From: Mansonella perstans
Lineage: Eukaryota; Nematoda; Chromadorea; Rhabditida; Onchocercidae
Assembly: GCA_037074765.1 (NCBI GenBank)
Contig: JBAMDO010000119.1
Coordinates: 1-64,000 of the forward strand
Reading direction: 5' to 3'
DNA length: 64,000 nt
Under the pieces are notes generated by a model. The model was not told where the DNA came from, searched no databases, and saw only the letters and a program-made list of their open reading frames with translations. Positions 49,166 through 61,700 of the stretch are shown one piece after another. Position 1 is the stretch's first letter; each line of letters begins with the position of its first letter. A program made the position numbers and the translations under genes.

Positions 49166-50387
49166 TCACTTCGTCCATGAAACTTTTGGTATATCGTTAA
49201 ATTCGGTTAGTTCACTCATTTGTTGATTGAATTTTTCAACTTTTTCACGATGACTTACTTCTGCTTTCTTCGCCAATCGTTCGAACTGTAAAATACAAAT
49301 ATTATTCGCCAAAAAATTTTAAGATTATTCTATAAAGTTTACAAATTTTATTTGAAACTTTTAAGCTCATCATCTTGTTCGATGAAAATCTTAAAAGGCT
49401 AATTAAATCTAATTACAAATGGGCATGAAATGGATTATAAGATACAATAAACTACAAATGACAGCATGTAAAAATGCAAACCTGCAATATTTTCGTAATG
49501 TACAACAAAAAATAATACGACTTTAGTATCATAAAAGAAAATATAAACAATCCTAGTCTTAGATAACTCCGGTGTGCTGTTTTAAATAATTCCGGCAGTA
49601 TCATCAAAGAAAATATAAATAATCCTCCTAGTCTTAGATAATTCCGGTAGTATCATCAAAGAAATTATAAATAATCCTCCTAGTTTTAGATAATTCGATA
49701 GTGTCATCAGTCTTAGATAATTTCAGTGTGTGTTGCACCTAACATTTGCAAAAATAAGTGAATGGTGAAAGAAGTGCTTCCCTGAACAACTTGAAAAACC
49801 ACAATTCTTCATTACACAGAATTAATCAATTATTTCCTTAAATTAATCAAGCAAATAAGATTCTTGCCTGATTTTGCAACTGTCGCTTTTCAAATGCTAT
49901 TTCCGCCGGTGTCTTATATGTAACTGAAGAATCGGCATCTTTATGGATGGTTATATCAATACTTTTCAGATCAACACTTTCTCTCTTCTGAAGAATGGTG
50001 ATTAAGTAATTAAAAAAGAATTAAGTAATGACGAATTACCATTTTCTTTTTTTTCCCCCTCCCCCAGAGCTACAGAACACATCTTACAATCAATTCAGAA
50101 AATGGACATATTTATCTTATTATACATTTCCCAATATTTCGGAAAATTTCAAGAGAACCTGCTGAAAGATCACATCCTTTAGTAATTAATAAAAAGTAGT
50201 AAATGTAATTAGTAAAGATAGAAATGTAGTGGTGTAATTAGTAATATATTTACTTACCATTTTGTAAACCTTTAAATACAGAACTTACTTTTTTCTTGAA
50301 TTTTGACTTGCCTTTTTTCAATTTCAAGCCACCTCTGATCACTTCCTTGTATGGGTCATTATCATTGCTGCTGATGTCACCACTCAT
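49166..50387 (-). CDS. fam32a: FAM32A homologue
   Basis: Small nuclear basic protein; human FAM32A is a late-acting spliceosomal factor that stabilises exon alignment in step II. Three exons: 50387-50289, 49987-49868, 49285-49166. The product is 112 residues, exactly the human length. It starts MSGDISSNDNDPYKEVIRGG with a Lys-rich KLKKGKSKFKKK stretch, continues TYKTPAEIAFEKRQLQNQ, and ends FNQQMSELTEFNDIPKVSWT plus K. The C-terminal DIPKVSWTK is the family signature. Intron 1 is GT-AG. Intron 2 begins CAG then GCAAG, a GC-AG intron with an otherwise consensus donor. The gene lies upstream of UVRAG on the same strand, about 1 kb apart. Confidence 0.95.
49528..49722 (-). repeat. ~60-bp tandem repeats in FAM32A intron 2
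   Basis: Three to four degenerate units containing AATCCTCCTAGTCTTAGATA and a following TATCATCAAAGAAA. Confidence 0.9.
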
Positions 50388-53300
50388 TTCTCGAAACTGA
50401 TGCCACCCTGAGAAAAAATAAAGTTCCAATATTCAAAAAAGATGTTATGAAGATCAGCGGGGTCAGGTCAAATATGTCAATGCGTTTTCTAACTGGATAG
50501 AGAAACACCAACAATCTAGCCGAAGTCCTATATTTCAAAGTGAATGGACAGAATAGCTGGATCTAAGCAGAATGTCATAATTATTCATGTCAGGCATTGT
50601 TATTGCGTTTCATGAATTTCCCACAGCAGAAATTGCGGGACTTCTCGAAATCTACCGATTACACGAAACAACTGAGAAACAGACATCCCACACAACCCAT
50701 TGGTGTTACAAAATCATTAGCAACTTGGATAACAACCTGTTGTACTTTGCTAAAATTTTCAGAGGGGCGTAATACGCTCACTAGACGCACGTCACATGTT
50801 GAATTACTTTAGAGTTTTGAATTGAAGTTTTATACATTAGTCCGGATTAAATAGTCAAAGTTTCGTGCGATTTTCAATCTGCACGGGTCCCATTATTTCG
50901 CCTCTTTTTCCTATAACTTGATCAGGTTACGTCAATCGAATGAAATATTCGTAAAAGACAGAGGAGCATCGATGACAGTCTCAAATTGGGATATATATTT
51001 CTGTAAAAGCAAAAATGGAAGCAAATTTATATATGTTAGATTGAATTTAATTAATTAGAAGTGAAGAAATCATAATAGAAAGCCTGCAGACACTGATTTA
51101 TGTTCTTTTATATCCAAATCATATCTGCCAATGCAGTAGTTCTTCGTTTTTTTGCCAATGAATTTCTTTCTCTGACCATTCCAGCATATCATATTTTAAA
51201 ACTACAACAAGAAATTATTAACTATGCTTTGCCTGCAGCCTTAGAATGCGCAAAAGTCGATCAGTTTGCATCCTTTGTCAGAAATGTTACAGTTGTCGCG
51301 AAAGGATTTGTATTCGAGATAAAATCGGAGATATGAAGGTTAGAAGTAAAGCAAACTTGAAGCAAATGTCTATTCATTTGTTGTGATGAGATGATAGTCC
51401 GGTGTAAAAAAATCGCCAATACAGCCTATTGTTGGATAAGTTAAATAACAGCGCTCGAAATTTTGAATAATAACAAAAGAAAACTGGTAGTAGATATTCA
51501 GTATACAACAATGTTCATTGGTATAGGAAGAAGTTGCAGATGATAATCATAATTAAAGTTGAAGTGCAACAAGAAAGAATTGTTTAAAATTAGTGAAATA
51601 AAGAATCAAAAGAAGAAGATAAAGGTTTATGAGTCAATTTTGATAATTAACAGTTAATTATGCGTGTCACAATGAGATTTCTTATACTGGTAGACCAGTC
51701 TTTTTCACTTTGTCATCATCACTCAAATCTTCGGAAATGCTTTGCAGAAATTTGCATAGATCTTTGCAGTAATCAGTAATAAAGAGAAACAAAAACTAAA
51801 TATGGTTCTTCGACCGTTTCCGGATATCTCCTACCGGTTGCATTTATTTATTTAACTTTTAAGGACGACACGTTCTTTTGCAAGTATTTAACTTTTAAGG
51901 ATAATACTTTTGTTGCAAAATATAACCAAACTTCTTTGTATCAAATCTAAAGGCTAATTTCTAATGAGGTTTTCTATCAGTGTGATTGAAGTGATTGAAA
52001 TTCTTGAAAAAATTTTTGATACAACTGTTATCAAAAAAACTTTCCTCAGAATATGGACTTAAATAAAGAAATGAGAGTAGTCAGTAAATTTATCAATACC
52101 AAAAGGTCAGATGATCAAATAAGCTCACAACAATCATCAAATTAAGGGGCAAAACTTATAAGTAGTGATTTGCGACGATTGGTTAATGGAAATTCGTGTT
52201 GCGTGCTTCTCTTGTGTTGCTCACCTTTATGTCGATTTTTTTTCTCTGTTACGAAAATTGGACATCAACTTGATTCGGAGAGCTTAGCAATCAGGATGGA
52301 ATGTCTCGAACATTGACGATTATGCGGTTGCTCTAATCCCGGCATATATCAATATCAGTAAGGAGCAGCTTGACTTATTTCACGAAGAACAAAAGGAACC
52401 ATAAACAGTGATAGTTGGAGAAGCAATGAAAAATCGGAAAAACAGGTGGTCTTGGAGTAAATGGAATTCCGAAACAATAAAATGTTCAATAAAAAAGTCG
52501 AAATACAAAATTTGACAAACAGCTTAATTATAAAAAAAAAAAAAAAACACTTTTATTTTTGTTTAATATATTTAAAACAGTCAAAATTTTTCCTTTATGA
52601 TTTCGAAACGTATACTTTATGTGTTTTCATCAGTGCAGCTCATCGCGATTATTTATTAAATAAAAAGCTAAGGAATATGCAAGAGTTGCAGTGATCTGTG
52701 CTTGCATGCATATTTGCACTGATTTCCTACACAACATATCGGCGTCTGTTTGAAAACTTTACAAGCAAGTACGTAGAAATGAGTTTTGAATTTGATTTCT
52801 TAGGAAGGAAAAGTATTTTTGGAACTTTTGAAGTGAAATTTTAAATTTGATGAAAGAAAAGCAAGAGTTTAATATGCATCAGATACCATCAGACAACATA
52901 CCAGCAATACATTTCAACATATATTCCTCACTTTATGGATAACTTTTTTTTGCAGTACATTCATTTTATAGTAGCAAACAGTGCGTGCATATTCCAGGAC
53001 AACTTTTTACTTTTGCGACCATCAAAAAATGTCGTGCAAATATGCAGACATTTCTTTTAGGTACAAATGTACACAGAATACAAGTTAGCCAAATCATTGA
53101 ACAAATTTAAGGGGAATATAAGTTGCAAATGTGCATACTAGCACATAACGTGGAGATGTGCAAAGCAATACTAAATGAAATATGCGTGGTGCATTTAGTG
53201 GTTCTTTTTTTTATAGAAGTTGAGTTTTATTTACTTTAAAATTATAAAGGCAATTTAGATTTTTCTATTAGTTTTAGATTTGTAAGGCGGATTTTTATAA

Positions 53301-53644
53301 GGTAAATCAAAGAATAAATATTTTTAGTTTTGATTTTCAGATGAGTTTTTTTTTGTTTTGCAAGAATGATTTATTAATTCATATCTAAATAAGCATTAAC
53401 AAAATAATCGTTTGAAGTTTCGCTTCTTATCAAAAAAAACTTATCTCACTGACAAATTTACCACTTCATTCTCCAAATCAATCAATAATTAATTTATCGA
53501 CCAAATCTCATTCAAATAATTAATCCAGATTAGTTGCCTCGCCAATTAGCATTCTATTCACTAATTTTAAAAAGAGAAGAGCGTAAAATTTGATTAATTA
53601 GAAAAATTTGCTAAATAATTAATTATCTGCTCTTAATAAAACTG
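50388..53644. other. intergenic stretch, no firm gene
   Basis: A + strand frame at 51100-51336 has a protein-like second half (LKLQQEIINYALPAALECAK, then VDQFASFVRN) and may be a relic or exon of something unrecognised. Two overlapping + frames at 50587-50812 are unconvincing. The rest is AT-rich sequence without features. Confidence 0.4.
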
Positions 53645-54014
53645 TTAATTGAATGATTAATGATAATTAATCTATCTAATATGTATACAAGGTGTTGAAA
53701 AATCAAACGATTTATAGGAACGAACAAGAAGAATATTAAATGAAGAAAACGAATCAAATTCCAGCTGGCACCTATACGTTGGTCCATTGAAAATATTGGC
53801 TAGCTTATCAAAAAAAGGTTTGAAAAAATCAATTATTCATTTGCTGTTTAAGCTCTATTAATAGCAGCGTAATTTAGAACGTAATTAATCACTTCCATTA
53901 ACTTTCTTCTGAATATAGATAAATTTCTCTAATATCTTCATTTTGGGAACCACAATGATATTACAAATTTTGAACAATTAAAAATTTAATTTATTAAGAA
54001 AAAAAATTGAATTA
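53645..54014 (+). repeat. dispersed repeat, copy 2
   Basis: Same family and orientation as 20547-20911. It has an insertion of about 30 bases before the TCTGAATATAGATAAATTTC block relative to copy 1. Flanks are unrelated to those of copy 1. Confidence 0.85.
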
Positions 54015-55338
54015 TTAAATTATTAAATTTATTACTAAATTACAATTAAAATTTGCCTAAAAGAACAATTATTTAGCTTAATTACAATTAAAATTTAAAT
54101 AAACAAGTATTTAGCTAAATTACGATTAAAATTTACCTAAATGTTTGACCGCGGAATAATGGCTCTGCTTGCAATTTTTTGTCGCTAAGAAATGATTAGT
54201 TCAATTTGTTTTAAAAAAAAATACTTTTATGATTATAATATTATCTATGTTTCGATATTTTATTTTATTGGGGAGTTTTACCATATTGCTCATAGTCGTT
54301 TGATTTTGTTTTGATAGCTTTTGGATATTTTAATGTTGATATTTTACAGTATATATTTTAATGTTAGTTTTGTTCAACTATAACTTCTAATTCTATTTCC
54401 CTGTTTCTGTTTCTCTTTCTTTTCGCAGTGATTTAATATTAAATTAGTTTAGTTCTATTTTTCATTACGGTGTGTTTTTGTATTTTGTTTATTATGTGCT
54501 TTCTTTTTATCATTTTATCCATGTACAGTGTATTTTTTGTTGGTATAAATTAAGTTGAATTAAATTTTAAAAATTAAAATAAGTTAAAATAAGATAAATT
54601 AAAAATTAAAATTAAATTAAGTTAAAATTAAATTGAAAACCCTTAGTTTCAGCGGCCTAGTTAGGTAAGGATGTAGTATTACTACCATTCCCTCCCTTAG
54701 AAGGTTTTACCACACTACGCATGAGCCCCTTATCTAAATTAATTTTAATATTTAATTAATTAACTTATCTAAGTTCTTCTTTTCTCGAACCGGCTTGTCC
54801 TTTATGATTTCTTGGAACACAACTTAGTGATAACATTCTTAGTGGTGACACCAACAGCAAAATTAAATTTTGATGGTCGTGGTGCTCTTTGTTTACCTTT
54901 AATGTTTATAATTTGTAATTTTTTTTAGCTTTGTTTTTGTTATTTCATATGAATGTTATTTCAAATATTTCTTGTGGGATAACTTTTACGGTAATTTTCT
55001 GAAGCAGAGTAATCATAATATTTGTTTCATAATTTTAAGTATTTACAATTTTAATCATAAGACTATTGGTGCTTATTATATTGAGTATTCAACGATAATG
55101 ATCTATGAGTGTATGGGTCATCTTTTGCTTTTAGATAAAGATTTGAATCCCAGGATATCTTATTTTTGCTTCCCAATGTATTTACGTTGTACTATTAACG
55201 TTATAACTTCGAAACTTTTAAATTTTATTCAGCTGTAGTAAACAAATCATGGGCATTGACAAATAATGTGAAGTTGAATGACCACTTCAGAAATTTACAC
55301 GTACATCAATGAAGTGGTCATTTTGATGAATGACCGAA
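54015..55338. other. T-rich non-coding stretch downstream of TMEM254
   Basis: Low-complexity AAATTAAAATTAAATT-type sequence at 54540-54640 and T-rich sequence to 55240. A + frame at 54972-55238 is not protein-like. No gene seen. Confidence 0.45.
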
Positions 55339-56387
55339 TCATTTCGTATGTCGTAACCGATGCTGACACGCTGTATTTCGATTGAGGAGTATTTGTAGTG
55401 ATGGGTAACCAAGAATAAATGTTTGCAACATCCATTTCAATGTACTATTTCGTGATACATGTTGATGACCGCACAATTTGAGAGAGTACAACGATTCCCC
55501 GAAATGTGCTATCATTGCAAATAGATTGGTTGCCGTGAAAAATGAAGGAAAACGTGAACCTAACAGTTCCAGAAATTCTCCCGGGATACCGAACCGACCA
55601 AACGAATGCGCATCATACCAGGTGATCTAAAAACAGAATTGCTTTAATGAAGACAAGTGACATCTGCGGTATAGTTCATATGAAAAATTTAGGGTTGGAT
55701 AGTCTGTTAATTGGGTTGAATGGATTGAATGAGTTGGATTTTGAAAGTGAGTTGAATCGTCCAGTAACCTGTTGCTTTTAAAATAACAAACAATTTCAGT
55801 TGGAGGTATTTATCAACAAAATTTGTTAATCTCAATTGCAAAGTGCGAAGAAGCAGCAAAAGAATTCTTCTGAATGAATGACCATTACTCTCCAAGTACT
55901 CCAAGTGGACAGAGCTGTTAAAATGATTTGGTAGAACTAGGATGGATTTTTCCTATTTCAGCAGTTGACCAATAGGTATCAGATAAGTAGTAACAAAGTT
56001 CAATCTAAAATGATTTGATAAAAATAGATGGATTTTTCCTATTTCAGCAGTTGACCAGCAGGTGTCAGATAAGTAGTAACAAAGTTCAATCTTTAAAATG
56101 TACGTTAATCGTTTAGAATTAAAAAAGCCTTAAAATTTGATTCGTCCTAGATTGGTCAGCAGTTGACCAGTAGGGAGGTATCAGACAAGTAGTAAAAAAG
56201 TTTAATCTTTTAAAATGTACATAAATCATTCAGGTGATTAAAAAAGGCCTTAAAATTTGATCTGGAAAAATAAGAGTTTTTTCAACAGTAATAATAGAAG
56301 AAATAAACTTACAAAATTAATTAAGAGGGCAATTGGTACAAGAATCCACCAGATCAGATGAGGGGATCTGAAGAAATCGTTGTCCAT
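55339..56387 (-). CDS. tmem254: TMEM254 homologue (DUF4499)
   Basis: Small multi-span membrane protein of unknown function; human TMEM254 is 123 aa, this model 120. Two exons: 56387-56313 and 55626-55339, GT-AG, phase 0. Exon 1 is a start plus one membrane span (MDNDFFRSPHLIWWILVPIA). Exon 2 carries the family core: FTATNLFAMIAHFGESLYSL, a Cys-His segment KLCGHQH, then TLKWMLQTFILGYPSLQILL, and a basic tail. The HxGESLYxxxLC and WxLQTFxxGxxSLxIL patterns align directly with the human protein. The 690-base intron holds three tandem repeats. Confidence 0.9.
55921..56262 (-). repeat. three ~90-110-bp tandem units in the TMEM254 intron
   Basis: Each unit contains a form of TCAGCAGTTGACCA, then GTATCAGATAAGTAGTAA and AAAGTTCAATCT, with decreasing similarity along the array. 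Confidence 0.92.
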
Positions 56388-56741
56388 TGCTCTTCCAATT
56401 TTGAAATTGAAACTGAAAAAATTTTGAAACAGTTTGAAAATTGTTTCGTTAACAAAGCTACAACAGTGTATTCGAGAAATTTTTTTAAAAAGCTTCGAAA
56501 AGTCTTAAAAAAATGATTAAAGAGGCTTTATATTCAATAAAGAATGCCGATGACATAACGATGACACGTTATGACAACAGGCTGTCACCGCTTACGATGA
56601 AACGGTGACAAAAAAGAATGCTGCGACAGTATGACACAAAGATGTGGTACAAGAATAGGCTGGAATGAAATCGATTTTCGTTGGCTTCTTTTCTTCCCAC
56701 GTACTCTTATTTTTACAATGCATTATCAATAAAATAAGATG

Positions 56742-56847
56742 ATCATTGGTCATTTTTGCTAATAAGTATTTAAATAACAAGCCACTGGCCATTCCTGCTA
56801 ATAAGTGCTTCCAAGAAGCCATTGGTCATTTCTGTTAATAAGTACTT
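56742..56847 (+). repeat. three ~38-bp tandem units
   Basis: Units of the form CCATTGGTCATTTCTGCTAA followed by TAAGTACTT at 56742, 56782 and 56818. Confidence 0.88.
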
Positions 56848-57066
56848 CGAGATGGACTCTTGGAATAGCCAAAGGATATTTATTTCTAACTTCCCATTCC
56901 ATAAAGAATGCAAGTTTCGTCGCTTACATTTGTTTCTTTGTCCAAGAAACTTGCATGTGTACATATGTGCACATTCTTTTTGGGAAAATTTCGAAAATTT
57001 CCGACTCCGTATGACCGGTTAATCTCGGTCGACCGATGCTTAATATTGTTATTTGCTCAATTAACA

Positions 57067-57245
57067 GCTAAAGTAAGAAGTGAAAGGTCATCATCTGACC
57101 ACAGCTGCTGCAAATAATTCTTCACTGCAATATTTTATACAATAGCAAGTAAGAAGTAAAAGATGATCATATGACCACACAGCTAATGGTCTGCTGTTCA
57201 TTCAATTAAATGCTGCAAATTCATTCTTTACTGCAATATTTTATA
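57067..57245 (+). repeat. two tandem ~80-100-bp units
   Basis: Both contain AGTAAGAAGT, then a GATCAT(A)TGACCACA core and TTTACTGCAATATTTTATAC. Confidence 0.85.
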
Positions 57246-57989
57246 CCAACAACAATAATAGATGAGTGGACAGCGTGAACAATGGACAAAACATAGAGTA
57301 CAGTCGTTCTTTGAAGTTGTCGCCAGGACAAGGACCTTAGGACGTACAATGATGGAATGAAATACAGAACGACATCTTAAAGTATGTTTTTCTATACTAA
57401 TTAACAATTAATTAATTAATTCATACATAAGATACAATGAGTCCTGTCAAATAATAACAAAGATAGATGATCGATTAGACTAGTGATTCTCAACAAGGCA
57501 TTATTTTTATAATAGGAACTACAAAGTTCAAAGTCCAAGAATTATAAACAAAGTTCAAGAATAATAAACAAAGTTCAAAAATAATAAATTCTGCAAAGTT
57601 TGAACCACAAAGTTCAAGAATGATAAATTTTGTGAAGTTGGAAATGAACTTAAATCAAAACTTAAATTCAAAGTATTAGTATTAATTGAACTTCAAGTAA
57701 CATTATAATTTGAATAAAAAAGAAAATAGCCTCGTCTTGTCTTCTACTCGTTGCTGCTTTAGTGGACAAAGCAGTGGACATCAGCTAGAAACCGCTAGAG
57801 ATTAGAGGAGAACCATTCCAGATGGACAGATCGAATAGAGCCATTTTTTAAAACCTACTATTTCTATTACTGTTCTAAATTCACAGCATTTAAGTTCCTA
57901 ATTTAAAAGCAACGAATCTCTTCTTGCTAATTTAAGCAAATTTAACCTATATTCAGGATAATTTCCAGTGTTAGTCTTTAGATTTGAAC

Positions 57990-58612
57990 TCTTTTTCCAC
58001 AGCAACAATTTCGTCTACAAGCAGTAAAACTCGTAAGTGGTCATTTGGTCAACAGTCATTTAACCGGAGAGGAACAATGTTCTTCTAATTGCAATCTTTT
58101 TTTCACTGCTACTGGAGGAGTATCCAAAACGATAAAGTTGAAGGAAAGAAATTTGGATTCTCAAACTCATCTATAAGCAGTAAAACTAATAAGTGGTCAT
58201 TTGGTTAGCAGTCATTTAAGCAGAGAGGAACTTAGTTCTTCTAATGCAATATTTTTTTCATTTCTGCTCGAGGAGTATCCAAAACGATAAAGTTGAAGGA
58301 AAGAAATGAAACCAAAACAGACAATTTGAGTGAACCATCGAAATTTGCAAGGAAACGAGAACTGCAGCTGATCGCAAACATGTAGCGCGCAGATTGCAAG
58401 CACGAGATTCGATGAACTGATTAACAGTAGCACTGTTTGCAGCACGCTTTGCAGCACAGCATCTCGCTTCGTTAGATAACCGATCTAGAATAAAAAGTGA
58501 TACGAAAACTCTTTTTCCAGCAACAGTTTCATCTATAAGCAGTAAAACTAGTAAGTGGTCATTTGGTCAACAGTCATTAACCGGAGAGGAACGTTCTTCT
58601 ATACGATAGAGT
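57990..58612 (+). repeat. three copies of a ~140-170-bp unit
   Basis: Copies at about 57990-58155, 58168-58305 and 58508-58612 share AAGCAGTAAAACT, AAGTGGTCATTTGGT, and AGAGGAAC followed by TTCTTCT. The first two also share GAGTATCCAAAACGATAAAG. The third copy is shorter and follows a unique 200-base spacer. Confidence 0.92.
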
Positions 58613-58764
58613 AGAGGAAATTAAGAAAGCAAGCGAAATTTCTGGAAAATTTCTGCAAGCCATTGGAGATATGAGTAAAAAAATGACAAGTGAGACTTTT
58701 ATTTACTTTATTGATTGACCATATTCACTGATCATTTTCTCTTGGTCATCTCAAGTTTATGAAT

Positions 58765-61700
58765 TTAGAACAAGGATAACCCTTGAAAATTCACCATCAA
58801 TATGAGGTATGTGGTTAGTAGTATATATTTCTTGCTAGTATCCAGCGCTTTAAAGTAATCCGTCTTCTTGGCAATTATTATCTCATTCTTTTCCAGTTCT
58901 TCATGCTTTAACGGTTCATACTGACAATTCAGATACTCCCGACAGGCATTTTCCACACGCTCCGACAGTAATCTAGAAAACAAGACATGACTGTTGATTA
59001 CAGTAACCTGTCTGTTGATTGCGATCAGAATTAAGACGACAGTTTCGAAGAACCGAAAAACTACACCCGAAAAACCGAAAAACTAAAAAAAGCGTTATCC
59101 GTTTCCTCTACTTTTTTGCGCAATTACAATATCTCCATTAAGATATGTATCACTATACAGTGATCCAGCTCTATCCAGGTTAATTTATCATGAGAAATCC
59201 GATCAAAAAGACCATTGTTTTTTTTCCTATTTCCTTCTCTTCTGGTTGGAATGTGTCAACAAGGTGTCATCGACAAGTCTACTAAAATTTCACTTTGTAT
59301 ACATAAAAAGATGAAAAGTTATTTGGCTAAAAACTTAGTCGAACATTTACTTACCCTTTCAACTGTGCAATGATACCAATATAATAAGGCACGAATGCGA
59401 TATTTTTCTCCTTCAGAATCGCATCTGCAATTTCACGTGCACAACGATCAATCGACATGAATGGCAACCATCTGCAAGTATGAACACTGATGTCAACATA
59501 CTTAGTGAATCATTAATCCTTTGAACTGTCCCTTATCTGTCCCAGCCATCCCTCAGTTTTTTCATTAGTCTCTCTCTGATCATAAATGGAAAAGTTTGCC
59601 CAAGAAATACCATTCAAATGGTAACAGTTATCCTTCAACTAACAACAAATAATCACTACCACTATCTAAAATCATAACAAATTTGCTAGAAGTAACCGAA
59701 TCGTTGTGACGTAATGATGATTAATTGACATAATAATAATGATTAATAATCGTTGTGACGTAAAAAAAAACTTTGTTATTTCTGTATCTTACCGTAACAT
59801 CTGAAAATCTTTTATAAATTATTAATTAGTGTGCTGATTATTTTTATTACTAATTGTAAATTGTCCCAGATTATTTCACTATTAATTGAACCTATCAACT
59901 AAAAATTCTCATTTATTCAATAATGACTAATCATAAATTAATTAATTAACAATTATTCATGTTTTCGTTATATTAGCTTGGAGTAAAAGCTTACATGGAT
60001 GTAGGTCGCATTCGTAAATTTAGAATCATCGGTGTACGTGTAAAGTATGGACATACGGTAGTACACCGTATACCGGCCAGACCTCTGTCCTTCATTTCCA
60101 TCTGCAAACACTGCATCATACCTCTAATGGCGAATTTCGTACTACTGCAAATGGAATGATGTATGCGTAAGACAGTATGAGAAATTTAATTCCGGTGAAC
60201 TTTCCGGGAATTTCCCAGTAGCTATAGTCGCGGAACAACCGAGACATTCAGTAAAAAATCAGTTTCTTTCCGGAAAAATACCCATATGCATGTAATATAA
60301 TGCTGATGATTAGCTGCATTCTGAGCAGTAATGAGATAAGATGAACTACGAACTATGACCGAAGAATGATAATAGATAGCCAAGAATTGGGGTAGTATCT
60401 GTAGCACTTTGTTTAGGCTTGTACCTAACCAAGACATAATCAACTTAATTATTGACTAATATGCACTAGTAGCATTTTGTTTAGGCTTATATCTGGCCAG
60501 GACATAATCTAGTAACACTTTATTTAGGCTTGTACCTGACCAGGTAAATTAATCAACTTAATTAATTATTGACCAATATGCAATGCCGTTTGTTTCGCCG
60601 CAGAAACCAGCAATCGACGAGATCGCAACTATTTGTCCCTCATTTCTTTGCTCCATCGAATGAAGAAATGCTCGAATTGTCTGTAATTATTACTGTACTT
60701 ATTACGAACAGGATCCACTACAACGTTTTCTTCATTCGCTCCTTCCCATCCATGGCATTCTGATGGTCATTCCAGAAGAATGGACTGGAGATCAAGTTAC
60801 TATGAATTGAAATTTATGATTATTTTTTCAATTCACACTGCTTATTAGTACTTGTAACTAGCGTATCCCTAACAACATTGAGACAAGTCATACATAAAGT
60901 ATATGATCTAAAACTGGAATATCCAGAACTGTCCGGAATATTCAGAATTATCCAGAATATCGCTGAGATTTTTTATTTAATCTATTTAGTGCTTTCAGTA
61001 CATCTGAAAAAGCCTAAGTTTATTGTAACTTTCCTTTAAATTAATTATTTCGAGTTAAAGGTTAAGATTATGGAGTGGCAATTTTAACTATTGTGCCTCC
61101 TCAAGTTAGCGGGGACATTGTTCAACACATAAACTTCCAGCCAGGAAATTCGAAAGTAGGAAAGAAAAAGTCCTGAATATCAAATCTATAAACAGACGTT
61201 TATCGTTCCCATTACATTGACATCGAAGGATTTCTGGAGTTGAGATATCGTCAAATCCATCATTCCTCCAATAAACAAAATGGCTGCATTGCAAATTATA
61301 ATGTCAACATTTCCTGAAATTAGCAAAAATCTTTTTATCAAATCTTCCCACTTACTGTATCGCTTTATCTAGCTGAATTCAGTTTTCCTTTTAACATCGG
61401 TTGTGCTTCCTATGCTTCTTGCAATTGCTGACATCTAAAATGTTCTCTGTTCTTACACTGACCAGTTGGAAATGACCAATTACTCTGTATCCTTGTGCTA
61501 ACAAAACAGAAAGTAAAACAAAGTTGAAAAACGAAAATATTAATGAAGGGAAAGAGGAACCACGATATAGATGGTAATGATAATAAGTGAAGCACAATCA
61601 CATACCAAATGCGACATTAATTTGTCGCGCACATTCGTTCACCTCTTCAACCTGGCTTATGTCACATTTCCAACACTGCGCAATACCACCACTTCCAACA

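Larger units (their letters stand above)
56388..58764. other. repeat-rich intergenic region between the SDR gene and TMEM254
   Basis: No gene seen. It is dominated by local tandem duplications listed separately (56742, 57067, 57990). A short array of ACAAAGTTCAAGAATAATAA units lies at 57530-57625. Several + frames near 56805-57117 are repeat-derived and not convincing. Confidence 0.5.
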
